A DNA stretch of 64,000 nt from Thiotrichaceae bacterium (GCA_011391085.1 JAABRD010000005.1:62001-126000); one strand, 5' to 3'; positions 35,236 through 45,800 are shown, counted from the first letter of the stretch. Numbers and translations are program-made. The notes: generated by a model not told the origin, from the sequence alone.

Positions 35236-35401
35236 TGTGTGCAACACCTGTTTTCGTGTGTTAAAGCGAAGGTCGGATGGCATCTAGGTGGAGGCAAAAC
35301 TAAACCCGCAACGTTTTCAACTCGAGTCGAGAGTTCCGCGTTCCTAAACCAAAATGCCATCCCACCTTCGCTTTGACACACTCAAACAGGTGTTGCACAC
35401 A
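35236..35401. mobile_element. MITE-like element with TGTGTGCAACACC ends
   Basis: It is 166 bp. The ends match over ~48 bases (TGTGTGCAACACCTGTTTTC at the left against TGTGTGCAACACCTGTTTGA in the reverse complement of the right end, then AAAGCGAAGG and GGATGGCAT in both). No coding capacity: the frame at 35148-35381 is just read-through. Ends resemble those of 2528-2764. The rest of the 35117-35606 gap contains a CCTGACAGG motif and AT-rich DNA that may hold the promoter of the next operon. Confidence 0.8.
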
Positions 35402-35606
35402 AGGTTACGCCTTATTCTTTCTAATCAACAATCCTTGTAGTTATTGACGAAAACCTGACCCATAGAAAACACTACTCATTTTTGAATGACAAGTCAATAG
35501 GATTAAAATGGTAAGTTATTAACGATACATTAAAAATCTTGATAATAACGATTTAAGTTGTTATAATCTGTTTCTATATAAAACGCTTTCTGAAAATTAT
35601 ACTCCA

Positions 35607-36383
35607 TTGAATAATCAAGAAAAATTATCTTGTGTGCCGATTCCGCCAGAAGTTTCAGTGGTGGTGCCGGTTCACAATGAAGATGATAACATCATCTCTC
35701 TCATTAACGAAATTCGGACCGCTTTAGATGGCCACTATGCCTATGAAATCATTTATGTAGATGATGGTAGCACCGATAACAGTTGGCCCATGTTACAAAA
35801 ACTGGTCCTGTCTTTCAACACGTTGCGAATTATTCGGCATCGTCGTGCGTATGGACAAAGCGTAGCGATTTTAACCGGCGTCAAGAGGGCGCAGGCTGAA
35901 TGGATTGCGACGTTAGATGGCGATGGGCAAAATGACCCGGCGGACATTATAAAGTTATTGGCCATTTTGAAAAATCCTACTTGTCCGCCCAACTTACAAA
36001 TGGTGGCAGGTCATCGCCGGAAACGTCAAGACGGTTGGTGGAAACGACTCTCTTCCAAATTGGCTAATGCCATTCGCCAGCGTTTATTACAAGATGACAC
36101 ACCCGATACAGGCTGTGGGATTAAACTCTTTTCCCGAAATGCGTTTTTAGCGTTACCCCATTTTAACCACTGTCACCGGTTTTTACCAGCATTAATATTG
36201 CGTGGCGGTGGTCAAGTGATTTCCGTGGAGGTCAATCACCGCCCGCGGTTACATGGTCAATCCAAATATGGCACCCTTGACCGGTTATGGGTGAGTTTAA
36301 CAGATTTATTGGGCGTGATATGGTTACAACATCGCCCTATGGTAGCAGACATTATTGAGGAAACAGGAACAGATGAACAGTGA
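35607..36383 (+). CDS. Family 2 glycosyltransferase, dolichol/undecaprenyl-phosphate type
   Basis: The protein has 258 residues. EVSVVVPVHNEDDNI starts the GT2 fold, IIYVDDGSTDNS and TLDGDGQNDP (DxD-like) bind the nucleotide sugar, GCGIKLFSRNAF and HRFLPALILRGGGQV are typical of the DPM1/ArnC branch. RLHGQSKYGTLDRLWVSLTD ends the domain; no C-terminal transmembrane pair is visible, so it is a soluble DPM1-like enzyme. It would load a sugar onto a polyprenyl phosphate for the ArnT-like enzyme coded downstream, whose start overlaps this gene by 11 bases. Confidence 0.92.
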   Translation: MNNQEKLSCVPIPPEVSVVVPVHNEDDNIISLINEIRTALDGHYAYEIIYVDDGSTDNSWPMLQKLVLSFNTLRIIRHRRAYGQSVAILTGVKRAQAEWIATLDGDGQNDPADIIKLLAILKNPTCPPNLQMVAGHRRKRQDGWWKRLSSKLANAIRQRLLQDDTPDTGCGIKLFSRNAFLALPHFNHCHRFLPALILRGGGQVISVEVNHRPRLHGQSKYGTLDRLWVSLTDLLGVIWLQHRPMVADIIEETGTDEQ

Positions 36384-38325
36384 AACACTCTGGCTGATAG
36401 TCGGTTTTGCAGGCCAAGGATTTTTTAGTTTGCGCTTTTTAGTGCAATGGTTACACAGTGAACGTCAACAACGCAGTGTGATCCCCATTAGCTTTTGGTA
36501 TTTCAGCATTGCCGGGACCCTGACACTACTGACCTACGCCATACATCGCGCCGACCCAGTGTTTATCGTGGGCCAACTGACAGGCTTGTTTATTTACTTG
36601 CGAAACCTACATTTGATAAACAAATCTGAAGTGAACAATGCAGAATCGAGAACGACTTCTTTAGCCACCAAAATAGTCTCCGCTATCCGCCATTCGCTAT
36701 CCGCTATCCGCCAATCCCTACCCACTGCCCATTTTCCATTATTCATTATTCATTATTCACTATTCATTCTATTACTCTTCCTCCTTGCCCGTCCCTTTCT
36801 CCCCATTGACGAAACTCGCTATCTAGCCGTTGCCTGGGAAATGTGGGAACGTGGAGACTGGTTAGTTCCACATCTCAATGGCCAGGTTTATCCCGATAAA
36901 CCGCCCCTACTATTTTGGCTAATCAACGCAGGCTGGGCCCTCTTTGGCGTCAATGACTGGTGGCCACACCTCCTCCCGGGCCTCTTTTCCCTGGGCAGTC
37001 TCCTCCTCACCATTCAACTGGCCCGTTCACTTTGGCCCCAATTGCCTAACCTCCCCCATTCTGCAACCCTCATTTTATTCAGTAGCCTACTTTGGAGTGT
37101 GTTCACCAGCCTCCTCATGTTTGACCTCCTCCTAACCTGTTTTGTCTTATTAGGTATGATAGCCCTTGTGCGGGCGTGGCGCACTCCTGGTTGGAAAACG
37201 TGGGGACTGTTAGGAATCGCTATCGGTTTCGGAATTTTAACCAAGGGACCTGTCATTCTACTACACCTCCTCCCAGTCGCTTTCCTCGCCCGCTGGTGGC
37301 AAGACACACCTCCCCCTCGGCATTGGTATCTAGGCGTACTGACCAGCGTATTCATTGGCGCGTTGTTAGCCCTAACGTGGGCAATTCCAGCCGGAATCAT
37401 GGGCGGCGCAGAGTATCGAGAAGCCATTTTTTGGGGACAAACCGCCCACCGTCTCGTCCATTCCTTTGCCCATCAACACCCCTTCTGGTGGTATTTACCT
37501 CTCCTGCCCATTCTCCTCTTCCCATGGTCCCTGTGGCCACCGCTATGGCGTGGTTGGCGAAACCTACCCCAGATTTTGAATGATCCTGGAATCCGTTTTG
37601 GATTAACCTGGCTACTCCCTGTTTTTATTGCCTTGTCTCTTATCAGTGGGAAGCAAGCACATTACCTGTTGCCCCTATTTCCAGCGTTTGCCTTACTCAG
37701 TGCCTATCTCCTCTGGCACATGCCAGAGAATGAGAAAACATATCGTTGGGATAATGTCCCACCAGCCATTTTCATCATGCTAAGTGGTCTATTCTTGCTT
37801 CTCATCCCTCATTTTCAGACTCGATTACCTCCTTTTCTACAACCAGGCATCACCGAGTTACCTCCGTGGCCTGGCATCATACTGTGGTTACTTGGTGGAC
37901 TACTAATCCTCACGGAGTCCAAAACACGTTTTGGACAACTCTTGTTACTAAGCACCGTCACCCTCTGCGCCACCCTCCTATTTTCCTTCTCCCTGTTAAA
38001 AGTGACAGGAGTGGCTTATAATATCCAAGGCATCAGTGACGCCATCAGCACTCGTCAACAACATGGTGCAACGCTTGCCCATTTGGGTGACTATCATGGT
38101 CAATACCAATTTTTAGGTCGTCTGCAACCTCTGCCCGTTGTGGACGAATATCATCTATGCCCTTGGTTAGTGCAACATCCTGACAGTCAATTGATTATTT
38201 ACTTCACTTCGGAAGACAAGGGCTTGATGAACACAGTCGACTATGTGCAACCTTATCGGTCTGGGTACGTGGGCATTGTACCAGGACCAGTGATGAATAG
38301 CGTATGTGGGAAGGTGGTACCATGA
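36373..38325 (+). CDS. Fusion of LAB_N membrane protein and GT39 (ArnT/PMT-like) glycosyltransferase
   Basis: From ATG 36373 the protein has 650 residues. Residues 1-85 form a lipid-A-biosynthesis N-terminal (LAB_N) domain with three TM segments (GQGFFSLRFLVQWLHSERQQ, PISFWYFSIAGTL, GLFIYLRNLHLI). Residues ~100-135 are encoded by CGCTATCCGCCATTCG- and CATTATTCATT-type repeats. From ~136 comes a GT39/ArnT-like transferase with the metal-binding PIDETRYLAVAWEMWERGDW (Asp146, Glu147), PDKPPLLFWL and about ten TM segments. These domains are usually separate, adjacent genes. It likely transfers a sugar from a polyprenyl carrier to lipid or protein outside the cytoplasm. Confidence 0.88.
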   Translation: MNSETLWLIVGFAGQGFFSLRFLVQWLHSERQQRSVIPISFWYFSIAGTLTLLTYAIHRADPVFIVGQLTGLFIYLRNLHLINKSEVNNAESRTTSLATKIVSAIRHSLSAIRQSLPTAHFPLFIIHYSLFILLLFLLARPFLPIDETRYLAVAWEMWERGDWLVPHLNGQVYPDKPPLLFWLINAGWALFGVNDWWPHLLPGLFSLGSLLLTIQLARSLWPQLPNLPHSATLILFSSLLWSVFTSLLMFDLLLTCFVLLGMIALVRAWRTPGWKTWGLLGIAIGFGILTKGPVILLHLLPVAFLARWWQDTPPPRHWYLGVLTSVFIGALLALTWAIPAGIMGGAEYREAIFWGQTAHRLVHSFAHQHPFWWYLPLLPILLFPWSLWPPLWRGWRNLPQILNDPGIRFGLTWLLPVFIALSLISGKQAHYLLPLFPAFALLSAYLLWHMPENEKTYRWDNVPPAIFIMLSGLFLLLIPHFQTRLPPFLQPGITELPPWPGIILWLLGGLLILTESKTRFGQLLLLSTVTLCATLLFSFSLLKVTGVAYNIQGISDAISTRQQHGATLAHLGDYHGQYQFLGRLQPLPVVDEYHLCPWLVQHPDSQLIIYFTSEDKGLMNTVDYVQPYRSGYVGIVPGPVMNSVCGKVVP

Positions 38326-38387
38326 TCCATTGACCTCCATGAGTTCAAAGCTACACTTTGCAAAATGCCCCCCGAACTTAACCAACA

Positions 38388-38472
38388 GGTGGACTAGAGG
38401 CTTTAGCCGGAGGGGGGGCAGAAGATAATTGAAATCGCAATGCCCCCCTCCGGCTAAAGCCTCTAGTCCACC
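38388..38472. repeat. Family A palindrome
   Basis: GGTGGACTAGAGGCTTTAGC and GGCTAAAGCCTCTAGTCCAC, with GGAGGGGGG/CCCCCCTCC next to the arms; a further lone CGGCTGAAGCCTCTAGTCC lies at 38488-38506. Confidence 0.85.
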
Positions 38473-38546
38473 GCTATGTTAATCCACCGGCTGAAGCCTC
38501 TAGTCCGTCCTGATGTTTTCCATTATTCATTAATTCATTCATTCTT

Positions 38547-41500
38547 ATGAACCAAACCGACCCCATTTTTTATCAACACAAAGCCAAAATTCCTTCCACT
38601 TCTCGCGGCCCCTTGGCCCGTCAAGTCTCCTTTTTAGAAGAACGTTTTGCGACTTTAGGCCCTAAAAACGGCGAAGAAGGAAATGATGATCTCCCGTTGT
38701 TGAAACCTGATCAACATAGTCTTGATCCACATAGCAAAGCCGATGTCACCTTGCAAGTTCATCTGGAAGCGACTCAAATTCCATCTTCCTCTTTGCCTCC
38801 TTTGACACCCGCGATGCGTGAACAACGGCAACGGAAAAAGAAGCAGATGGTTGCAACCCTTCAGGCCCAATTGGATTCCCCCGCTTCTACTCAAATGTCC
38901 GTGACCTCTTCTGGGCGACCAACGAATTATGTCTCACCACAAAATCCTTCCGTCGTTCCAGCAACCACCTCCGTCGTTTCCAAAACTTGGATACCTCTAG
39001 GGCCTGCCGCAGTTCTGCGCGGTCAAGGTGGCATACATCCAGTCACGGGAATGACGCCAACCATGAGTGGACGAATCGAAGGCATTGCCATTGCCCCCGG
39101 TGGAAAACGTCTCTACATTGCCTCTGCCAATGGAGGTGTCTGGCGTTCGGAAGATACGGGGAACTCGTGGGTCTCCCTAATGGAAAATTTTGACCTGAAT
39201 CCTACCTTCACGGGGACTGATACTCTCGCTTGTGGTGCCATTGCTTTGGTGGCTGGAAGTACGCCTGAGACTGACCGTCTGTATGTGGGAACAGGTGGTT
39301 CTACCTTAAATGGCGTCGGTCCCCTGGTCTCCTTAGATGGAGGTAAAAATTGGCAAATCGAGGAAAGTGAACCGTCGTTGGCGGGAGAACGCTTCTATAG
39401 TCTCACCGTCAATCCAGCAGACCCGAATCACGCTATTGCCGCCACCAGTTTAGGACTGTTTTGCCGTCTTCCCGACGGTCAAGGTGGATACTATTGGCAA
39501 GCGACGTTAGAATATGTCGGCGGTTATGGTTGTCATGGCAAAGAAGTCGTAGCGGTGCGGGCCAATAACGTTACCACATTCTATGCGTTCATGATGTTTT
39601 ATGACGACGACTGGCGTGCCGCGGTCTATTCGTCTTCAGATGGGGGTAGTTGGAACCTCCTCAATACCGGTTTTCCTACTGCCATGACCAATGGTTATGG
39701 TACCTTGGCAGTGCAGTCGAATAATCCTAACTTCGTTTATGCACTCTTAGGTCGAACGGATCAAGAACTTCCCGATTTATATCGTTTGGAAGTCAAGACT
39801 CAGATGTGGCGTAAAATCAATATTACTTTCCCAGGCGACGCTAAATTCAAATGGTACCTAGAAATGGCGGTGGACCCAGCCAATATCAATCGTTTCTATT
39901 TGGCAGGAAACACGGTCTTTATAGAAAAAGATGGCTACTGTGGTGAGGTCTATCGTTGTGACATCACTGAAACGCCACGGAGTCTCACCGCCACGGCTAC
40001 TTATATTGGTACGTCGCTTCATGCGGATGCCCACTGTATGGCGTTTGCCCCTGGGGAGGCTAACAAACTTTGGATAGGCACGGATGGCGGGCTGTTTTAT
40101 ACCACGACACCTTCTCAAAATGGTTACATCTTCACTGCCTGTAACACGGGACTGGCTACTCTTACAATGAATCATCTGGGTCAACATCCCACCCAAGATG
40201 CAATTTTGTTTTGTGGCAGTCAAGACAATGGTGGACTTTGTTATACCGGTGACGAAGCGTGGACGTATGTGTCAGGAGGAGACAGTGGTTACTTTGTAAT
40301 CAACTGGTTTGACCCTTACAAAATCTTAGATACCTATACCTATGCCACCGTGCGACGGTCTGTCACAGGAGGACAATATGATTCCTTCAGCTTATATGTC
40401 ACGATCCCCCTAGAACCCGGTGAGAACTGTTTATTCTATGCCCCGTTAGTGGGAACCCCTTACAATCCCGCGTTACTGAAAAGCAATCCACAGGCGGCTG
40501 AGAAAGAAGCGAATCTGGTGGCATTGGGGTCTGAACGGCCTTGGTTAAGTAACGATTTTGGAGAAACTTGGTTATCGATTCCCACCGGCACCCAAAATGG
40601 TGACAGTCTCAACGACCGTATCAAATCGTTAGCCTTTGCTGCGGCTACGAAACTGTATGCTGGGACCCTCAAAGGTGGTATCTATCGTTTTGACAAAAAA
40701 GGGACGGGTTGGCAACGCACACGTTTGGATACTCAAACCGGCTTACCTTCTAACTTCGCTTTGCCAGTCACCGACATTGCTTCGGATTTAGCCGATGCCA
40801 GTGGCAATTCGATCTATGTCACCTTTGGCGGAACTGGAGATTATCGGCATGTTTGGCATTTCAATGGGACGACTTGGACCGCCCGCAGTGGTCAAGCAGA
40901 TGGAGAGACTGGTTTATTAGATGTGCAACACAATGCTATCGTAGTGGACCCCACTTCTCCCACTCACTTGTATGTCGGCGCCGACATTGGGGTATGGCGT
41001 TCTACCGATAATGGTGACACTTGGCAACCGTTTTCCAGAGGACTCCCCGATGCTTCCGTCATGGACTTGCGTATTCATTCCACCTATCGCCTCCTCCGTG
41101 CTTCCACATTTGGACGCGGCGTCTTTGAATTGCCTTTGGACGACGTTCCGCAACCGGATGTCACTCTATACATTCGTAGCACGATTTTGGATAGAGGACT
41201 GTATCCTACCAAAGACGGATTGCCAGACCCGACGCAACCTGGTCAAGTGGTCAATCATCGTCACAGCCCTGACATCAAACTCTCCTTGCCCAATTCCCAA
41301 GGTAACTTCCCCCTTCCTTCTTACCTCAATTTTGAACAATTTAGCAATCAATTGGTTGACGCGGCGTTGCCTGGCACAACCATTTCTCAACCGCAAGTGC
41401 GCGTCTATGTCAAAGTTCATAACCGCGGCCCTAAACCTGCCAATGGTGTTGGGGTCATGCTAATTGGGGCGCCAGTGGGGGCTGGCGATAATTTGCCACC

Positions 41501-42548
41501 GCTACCCACTGGTTTTGCCGGTGATGTTCAAGACAATGACCAATTGACTAGCCCTGATTGGCAAACGTTTAGCACCCAATCAGTCAATGACATTCGGCCT
41601 GGTTTTCCCAAAATTGTCTGTTTCACGCTTGACACTCAAAAAATTGCGCGTGATAATAGTCAACTCTATTGCCTCATGGCGTTGGCTTACCATGCCGAAG
41701 ACCCATTTAATGCCACGGAAACTCAGGCCCATTCATTGTGTTTCCAAGAACGCAAAGCGGCCATGAAGTATATTAGACTAAACCTGACAGGTCGGAGAGA
41801 ACCGTCAGGTTTAAAGGGTACGACAGACCCAAACCTGACAGGTCAGAAAGACCTGTCAGGTTTAAAGAATACCGTTCAAACCTCCTCTACCAAGGACGCT
41901 GGCGTCAAAATATTGGTATTAGATGGCAACAATTACATCGACTTAGGCAACCGTCCTGCCTTACAAATCACGGGTAGCCAAACGCTAGAACTGTGGCTAA
42001 ACCCTTCTCGCTTTGAGAACCGCCGCAACCCGCTGGCTAAAGCCTATGGGGGGGAAGGGACGATCACTCTGGAAAAAGATGGCAGTCTCACTTATTATTA
42101 TGGTACTCGCGGCGGTGATGGCAACCCGTATCAAGGTTTTAGCAGTAGCCAACGATTATCTCTCAATACCTGGTCTCACATTGCCATCGTCAGAAATATC
42201 GAGACGAAAAAATTGACGTGGTATATCAATGGCGAGAAGGCAAATGAAGAAAACGCCCTGTATGCCTCGGCCAAAGCCAGTGGTTTGCCGGCTTTACTAG
42301 GCAAAGGTTATCAATCCAACTTCATTGGTCAATTGGCCGAAGTTAGGTTTTGGAAAAAAGCCTGTTCAGCCGCTGAAATTAAGGCCAATATGAATCGATT
42401 GTTGACTGGGAAAGAAGTCGGATTGGCAGCCTATTATCGTTTAGATGACGGAACTGGAAACACGGTGCGAGAACTGGTGGGACCGGGGCAAGGGACGATT
42501 GTGGGGGGAGGACCGTGGAAAGTGACGGAGGTGCCGGTGAAGCGGTAA
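38547..42548 (+). CDS. Large beta-propeller (BNR/sialidase-like) protein with C-terminal LamG domain
   Basis: The protein has 1,333 residues. After a ~150-residue charged N-terminus with no signal peptide there is a long repeat region of BNR/sialidase-like propeller blades (GGVWRSEDTGNSWVSL, GPLVSLDGGKNWQIEE, GVWRSTDNGDTWQPFSRGLP). A beta-sandwich follows (about 880-1075), then a linker encoded by family H repeats (about 1079-1107), then a concanavalin/LamG domain (ILVLDGNNYIDLGNRPALQI to GLAAYYRLDDGTGN). Such architecture suits glycan binding at the surface, yet no export signal was found. No enzymatic residues were assigned. Confidence 0.85.
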   Translation: MNQTDPIFYQHKAKIPSTSRGPLARQVSFLEERFATLGPKNGEEGNDDLPLLKPDQHSLDPHSKADVTLQVHLEATQIPSSSLPPLTPAMREQRQRKKKQMVATLQAQLDSPASTQMSVTSSGRPTNYVSPQNPSVVPATTSVVSKTWIPLGPAAVLRGQGGIHPVTGMTPTMSGRIEGIAIAPGGKRLYIASANGGVWRSEDTGNSWVSLMENFDLNPTFTGTDTLACGAIALVAGSTPETDRLYVGTGGSTLNGVGPLVSLDGGKNWQIEESEPSLAGERFYSLTVNPADPNHAIAATSLGLFCRLPDGQGGYYWQATLEYVGGYGCHGKEVVAVRANNVTTFYAFMMFYDDDWRAAVYSSSDGGSWNLLNTGFPTAMTNGYGTLAVQSNNPNFVYALLGRTDQELPDLYRLEVKTQMWRKINITFPGDAKFKWYLEMAVDPANINRFYLAGNTVFIEKDGYCGEVYRCDITETPRSLTATATYIGTSLHADAHCMAFAPGEANKLWIGTDGGLFYTTTPSQNGYIFTACNTGLATLTMNHLGQHPTQDAILFCGSQDNGGLCYTGDEAWTYVSGGDSGYFVINWFDPYKILDTYTYATVRRSVTGGQYDSFSLYVTIPLEPGENCLFYAPLVGTPYNPALLKSNPQAAEKEANLVALGSERPWLSNDFGETWLSIPTGTQNGDSLNDRIKSLAFAAATKLYAGTLKGGIYRFDKKGTGWQRTRLDTQTGLPSNFALPVTDIASDLADASGNSIYVTFGGTGDYRHVWHFNGTTWTARSGQADGETGLLDVQHNAIVVDPTSPTHLYVGADIGVWRSTDNGDTWQPFSRGLPDASVMDLRIHSTYRLLRASTFGRGVFELPLDDVPQPDVTLYIRSTILDRGLYPTKDGLPDPTQPGQVVNHRHSPDIKLSLPNSQGNFPLPSYLNFEQFSNQLVDAALPGTTISQPQVRVYVKVHNRGPKPANGVGVMLIGAPVGAGDNLPPLPTGFAGDVQDNDQLTSPDWQTFSTQSVNDIRPGFPKIVCFTLDTQKIARDNSQLYCLMALAYHAEDPFNATETQAHSLCFQERKAAMKYIRLNLTGRREPSGLKGTTDPNLTGQKDLSGLKNTVQTSSTKDAGVKILVLDGNNYIDLGNRPALQITGSQTLELWLNPSRFENRRNPLAKAYGGEGTITLEKDGSLTYYYGTRGGDGNPYQGFSSSQRLSLNTWSHIAIVRNIETKKLTWYINGEKANEENALYASAKASGLPALLGKGYQSNFIGQLAEVRFWKKACSAAEIKANMNRLLTGKEVGLAAYYRLDDGTGNTVRELVGPGQGTIVGGGPWKVTEVPVKR
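41780..41868. repeat. Family H palindromes inside a coding sequence
   Basis: AAACCTGACAGGTC...GTCAGGTTTAAAG occurs twice in tandem, translated as LNLTGRREPSGLKGTTDPNL and TGQKDLSGLKN. The same DNA palindrome is intergenic at 2773-2810. It remains in frame and free of stops. Confidence 0.85.
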
Positions 42549-42556
42549 CTCAATCT

Positions 42557-42605
42557 AGGAGTCCAATGCGTGGCTTTGTCTGACAAAGTTATGCTTTGGA
42601 CTGCT
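42557..42605. repeat. GGAGTCCAA palindrome, family G
   Basis: AGGAGTCCAATGCGTGGCTT and AAGTTATGCTTTGGACTGCT form an imperfect stem just past the stop of the propeller gene; a possible terminator. Confidence 0.65.
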
Positions 42606-42619
42606 GGTTAATATTTCTG

Positions 42620-42774
42620 GGTAGTGATGCAATATGGGTGATAGACACTTCCCCCCAGCCCCTCCCCCTCTGGGCGTGGGGAGAAAGGCGGTACCCGTGG
42701 TTTTCACCCCTCTCCCTCTGGGAGAGGGGCCGGGGGGTGAGGGTAAACATATCACACAGAATTGCATCACTACC
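42620..42774. mobile_element. MITE, family D, 155 bp, just upstream of the dual kinase
   Basis: GGTAGTGATGCAATATGGGT at the left and AGAATTGCATCACTACC at the right. TATTTCTG flanks both sides (42612-42619 and 42775-42782). It ends 34 bases before the kinase ATG, so it has inserted in, or now supplies, the promoter region. Confidence 0.9.
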
Positions 42775-42808
42775 TATTTCTGGATGGGCGATAATTTTTA
42801 TAACACTT

Positions 42809-45800
42809 ATGTTCACATTCAAATCACTTAATTTCTTATTTTATAAAATTTCCAGAGGCATTCCTCTGCGTACAGTCCTCATTTTGCCGTTTATTATTCT
42901 CATTTTTGCCGTCGTTGGACTGGTCGGCTGGTTATCTTTTCAAAATGGGCAAAAGGCAGTGGTCAATCTGGCTTCTCAATTGCAAAATGAAGTGACTACC
43001 CATATTCGTCAACACCTAGAAACTTATTTAAATAAACCGCATTGGGTCAATCAAGTCACGGTAGATGCGTTTCGCATAGGTCAGCTAGATTTTTCAAACT
43101 GGGCTGGGTTAGAACCTCATTTGTGGAGTCAATTGCAACAGTTTGATACGATTACTCATATCGCTGTGGTCCAATCAACCGGTGAATATGTAGGAGTGAC
43201 GCGCACCCAGACGGGGGCAGTGCAGATAGAAACGTTAGACAAAATGACCCCTGACAGTTTGCAAAAGTGGGAGGTCGATAACCAAGGTCAACGCAAAATT
43301 TTACGCGAGACCATTCCTCACTTTATGCCTCAAGAGTTACCATGGTACAAGGACGCGGTAGCTGCCCATAAGCCCGGTTGGAGTGCTAATTTTAGTGCTT
43401 CTAAACAGATTTTAGTGGCCCATTATCCCTTCTATGACAAACAAGGTAATTTGCTTGCGGTAGTAAGTACCGAAGTGAAATTGGCAGACCTATGTCGCTT
43501 TTTGAAAAACGTGAAACTCAGTCAGGTGGGGCACACCTTTCTGATGGACACAACGGGATTTATCGTCGCCAATTCCATTCCAGATTCCTCCATATCTAAG
43601 AAGACCGAAGTGAATGGGGCAAAATCCTCCGAATTACTGACCACAATGAGTCAATCGACTTTGCAACAAATCGGCAATTTAGCGACTCTTGAAAAGCCTG
43701 AGAAACTCTTTTTGGAGACCGCTGGCATTCGTCATTTTTTACAAGTGACCCCGTTTACTGATAAGCATGGTTTACGCTGGTTCATTGTCGTCACCGTACC
43801 AGAGACCGCTTTTATGGGACATATTCACGCCCATAAATACTTCACCATGCTAGTTTTCCTCTTCACCTTGGCCATTGCGATGGGGTTTGGCCTTCTCACC
43901 TCGCGCTGGGTTATTCAGCCGTTGCTACGCCTGAATCTGGTTGCCAAAGATTTTACCGCGGGGGCCAAACGGGAAGAATTTGAATTTGAACATGCGGCTT
44001 TGTTCAAACTTTCGGAATCGCGTTTTACGGCCCAGGAACTTTGGGAATTGGCCAATTCTTTCCTGCGTATGACGAAGCAACTACAAACGTTATTTACTTC
44101 TTTGGAAGCCAAAAATGAGGATTTACGATACCTAAACAAATTGCGCGATGAGTTTCTCGCCAACACTTCCCATGAGTTGCGTACACCACTGAATGGTATC
44201 ATTGGCATTGCGGAGTCTTTGTATGAAGGTTCCACAGGCACTCTTTCTTCGGATACTCTTTATAATGTCGGCATGGTTATCGCCAGTGGTCGACGGCTGG
44301 CTAATCTGATCGATGATATTCTCAATTTTTCTAAAAAAGACAAGAAGATTGAGTTACACATCCAGGCCGTCAAATTAAGAGATTTAGCGCAAGTGGTGAT
44401 CAATCTTAGCCAAACCTTGGCCAATAAGAAGAGATTGCAATTAGTTAATTCCGTTCCCGAAAATTTTCCACCTGCGGCCGCAGATGGTAATCGTGTTCAA
44501 CAGATTTTAATCAATCTGGTAGGCAATGCTATCAAGTTCACCGAGAAAGGCTGGATCGACATTTCCGCTAAGGTCACGGAAACCAAAGATAAAACTAAAA
44601 GTTCAAGATGGTTGGCAATCACCGTCGCTGACACCGGGATAGGCATTCCCAGTGATAAAACGGCCAAGATTTTTGAATCGTTTGAACAAGTCGAAGGGTA
44701 TCCGTCAGGTCAATACAGTGGTGGTACCGGACTTGGATTGGCGGTGTCCCGTCAACTGGTTCGGCTTCACAATGGAAATATTTGGGTAGAATCGATTGTT
44801 GGAGAAGGTTCTCGCTTCACTTTCACTCTCCCCATTGCTGAAGAAATGCCAAATTCCTCCGCCACTATCGAGGTACAAACCAGTCATCGTGAACCTGATT
44901 CGGCGCCGCCGCCCTTGCCAATGATAAACAAGGATCACCAATTGTCTAGGCCCCTGAGTGTGTCTTCCGTTCGCTGGGCGCAAAGTCGCAGTACCGCTAT
45001 TGGCCCCACCACGCCACCTCTGACTGCGGAACTGGGTTTAGGGACGGTTGCGAAGATTTCTACATCTCGTCTGACCCCAGAGTCCAATTCTTTGTTGACG
45101 ACAACGGCGAATAACCAAGGTATTTTTACCATCTTGATTGTGGATGATGAACCCGTGAATTTGCACGTTTTGGTTAACTATCTCTCCTTGCATCACTATG
45201 CTATCACGCAAGCCTCTTCGGGCCCTGAAGCATTGGATATGATTGACCAAGGATTGATGCCGGACTTGATTTTATTGGATGTGATGATGCCTTATATGAC
45301 GGGTTATGAAGTGACCCAAAAGATTCGCGAAAAATGGGCAGCCAGTGATTTGCCCATTCTCCTCTTGACTGCGAAAAATCAGGAACAAGATTTGGTGACT
45401 GGTTTAGAAGTGGGGGCGAACGATTATCTGATTAAACCGGTGTCGAAAAATGAGTTGTTAGCCCGTATCAAAACACATATTCATATCAAACAGTTGAAAG
45501 CCGAAACGTTGCGCTTGACGTTGGAAAGTGAACGGCGGTTAAAACAATTTATGGAAGCCGTTCCCGTGGGTGTGTTTGTGACAGATAAAAGCGGTCATCC
45601 TTATTATGCCAATCAGCGGGCGCAGGAATTACTTGGCAAGGGGGTGATGCCAGAGGCGACCAATGAACAATTTGCAAAGATCTATCAAATTTATTTGGCG
45701 AGTAGTTCGCAATTGTATCCAGATGAGAAAATCCCCGCGTTGCAGGCATTGCATGGACATAGTGCCACAGTGGATGATATGGAAATTCGTCGACATGACA

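Noticed and set aside
35148-35381. Open frame of 77 codons on the minus strand
   Set aside because: It lies across a TGTGTGCAACACC palindromic element and its flank; no ribosome site, low-quality composition.
42596-42808. N-terminal extension of the dual kinase
   Set aside because: The 71 codons cover a family D MITE with a target duplication, so the start at 42809 in front of the first TM helix is preferred.
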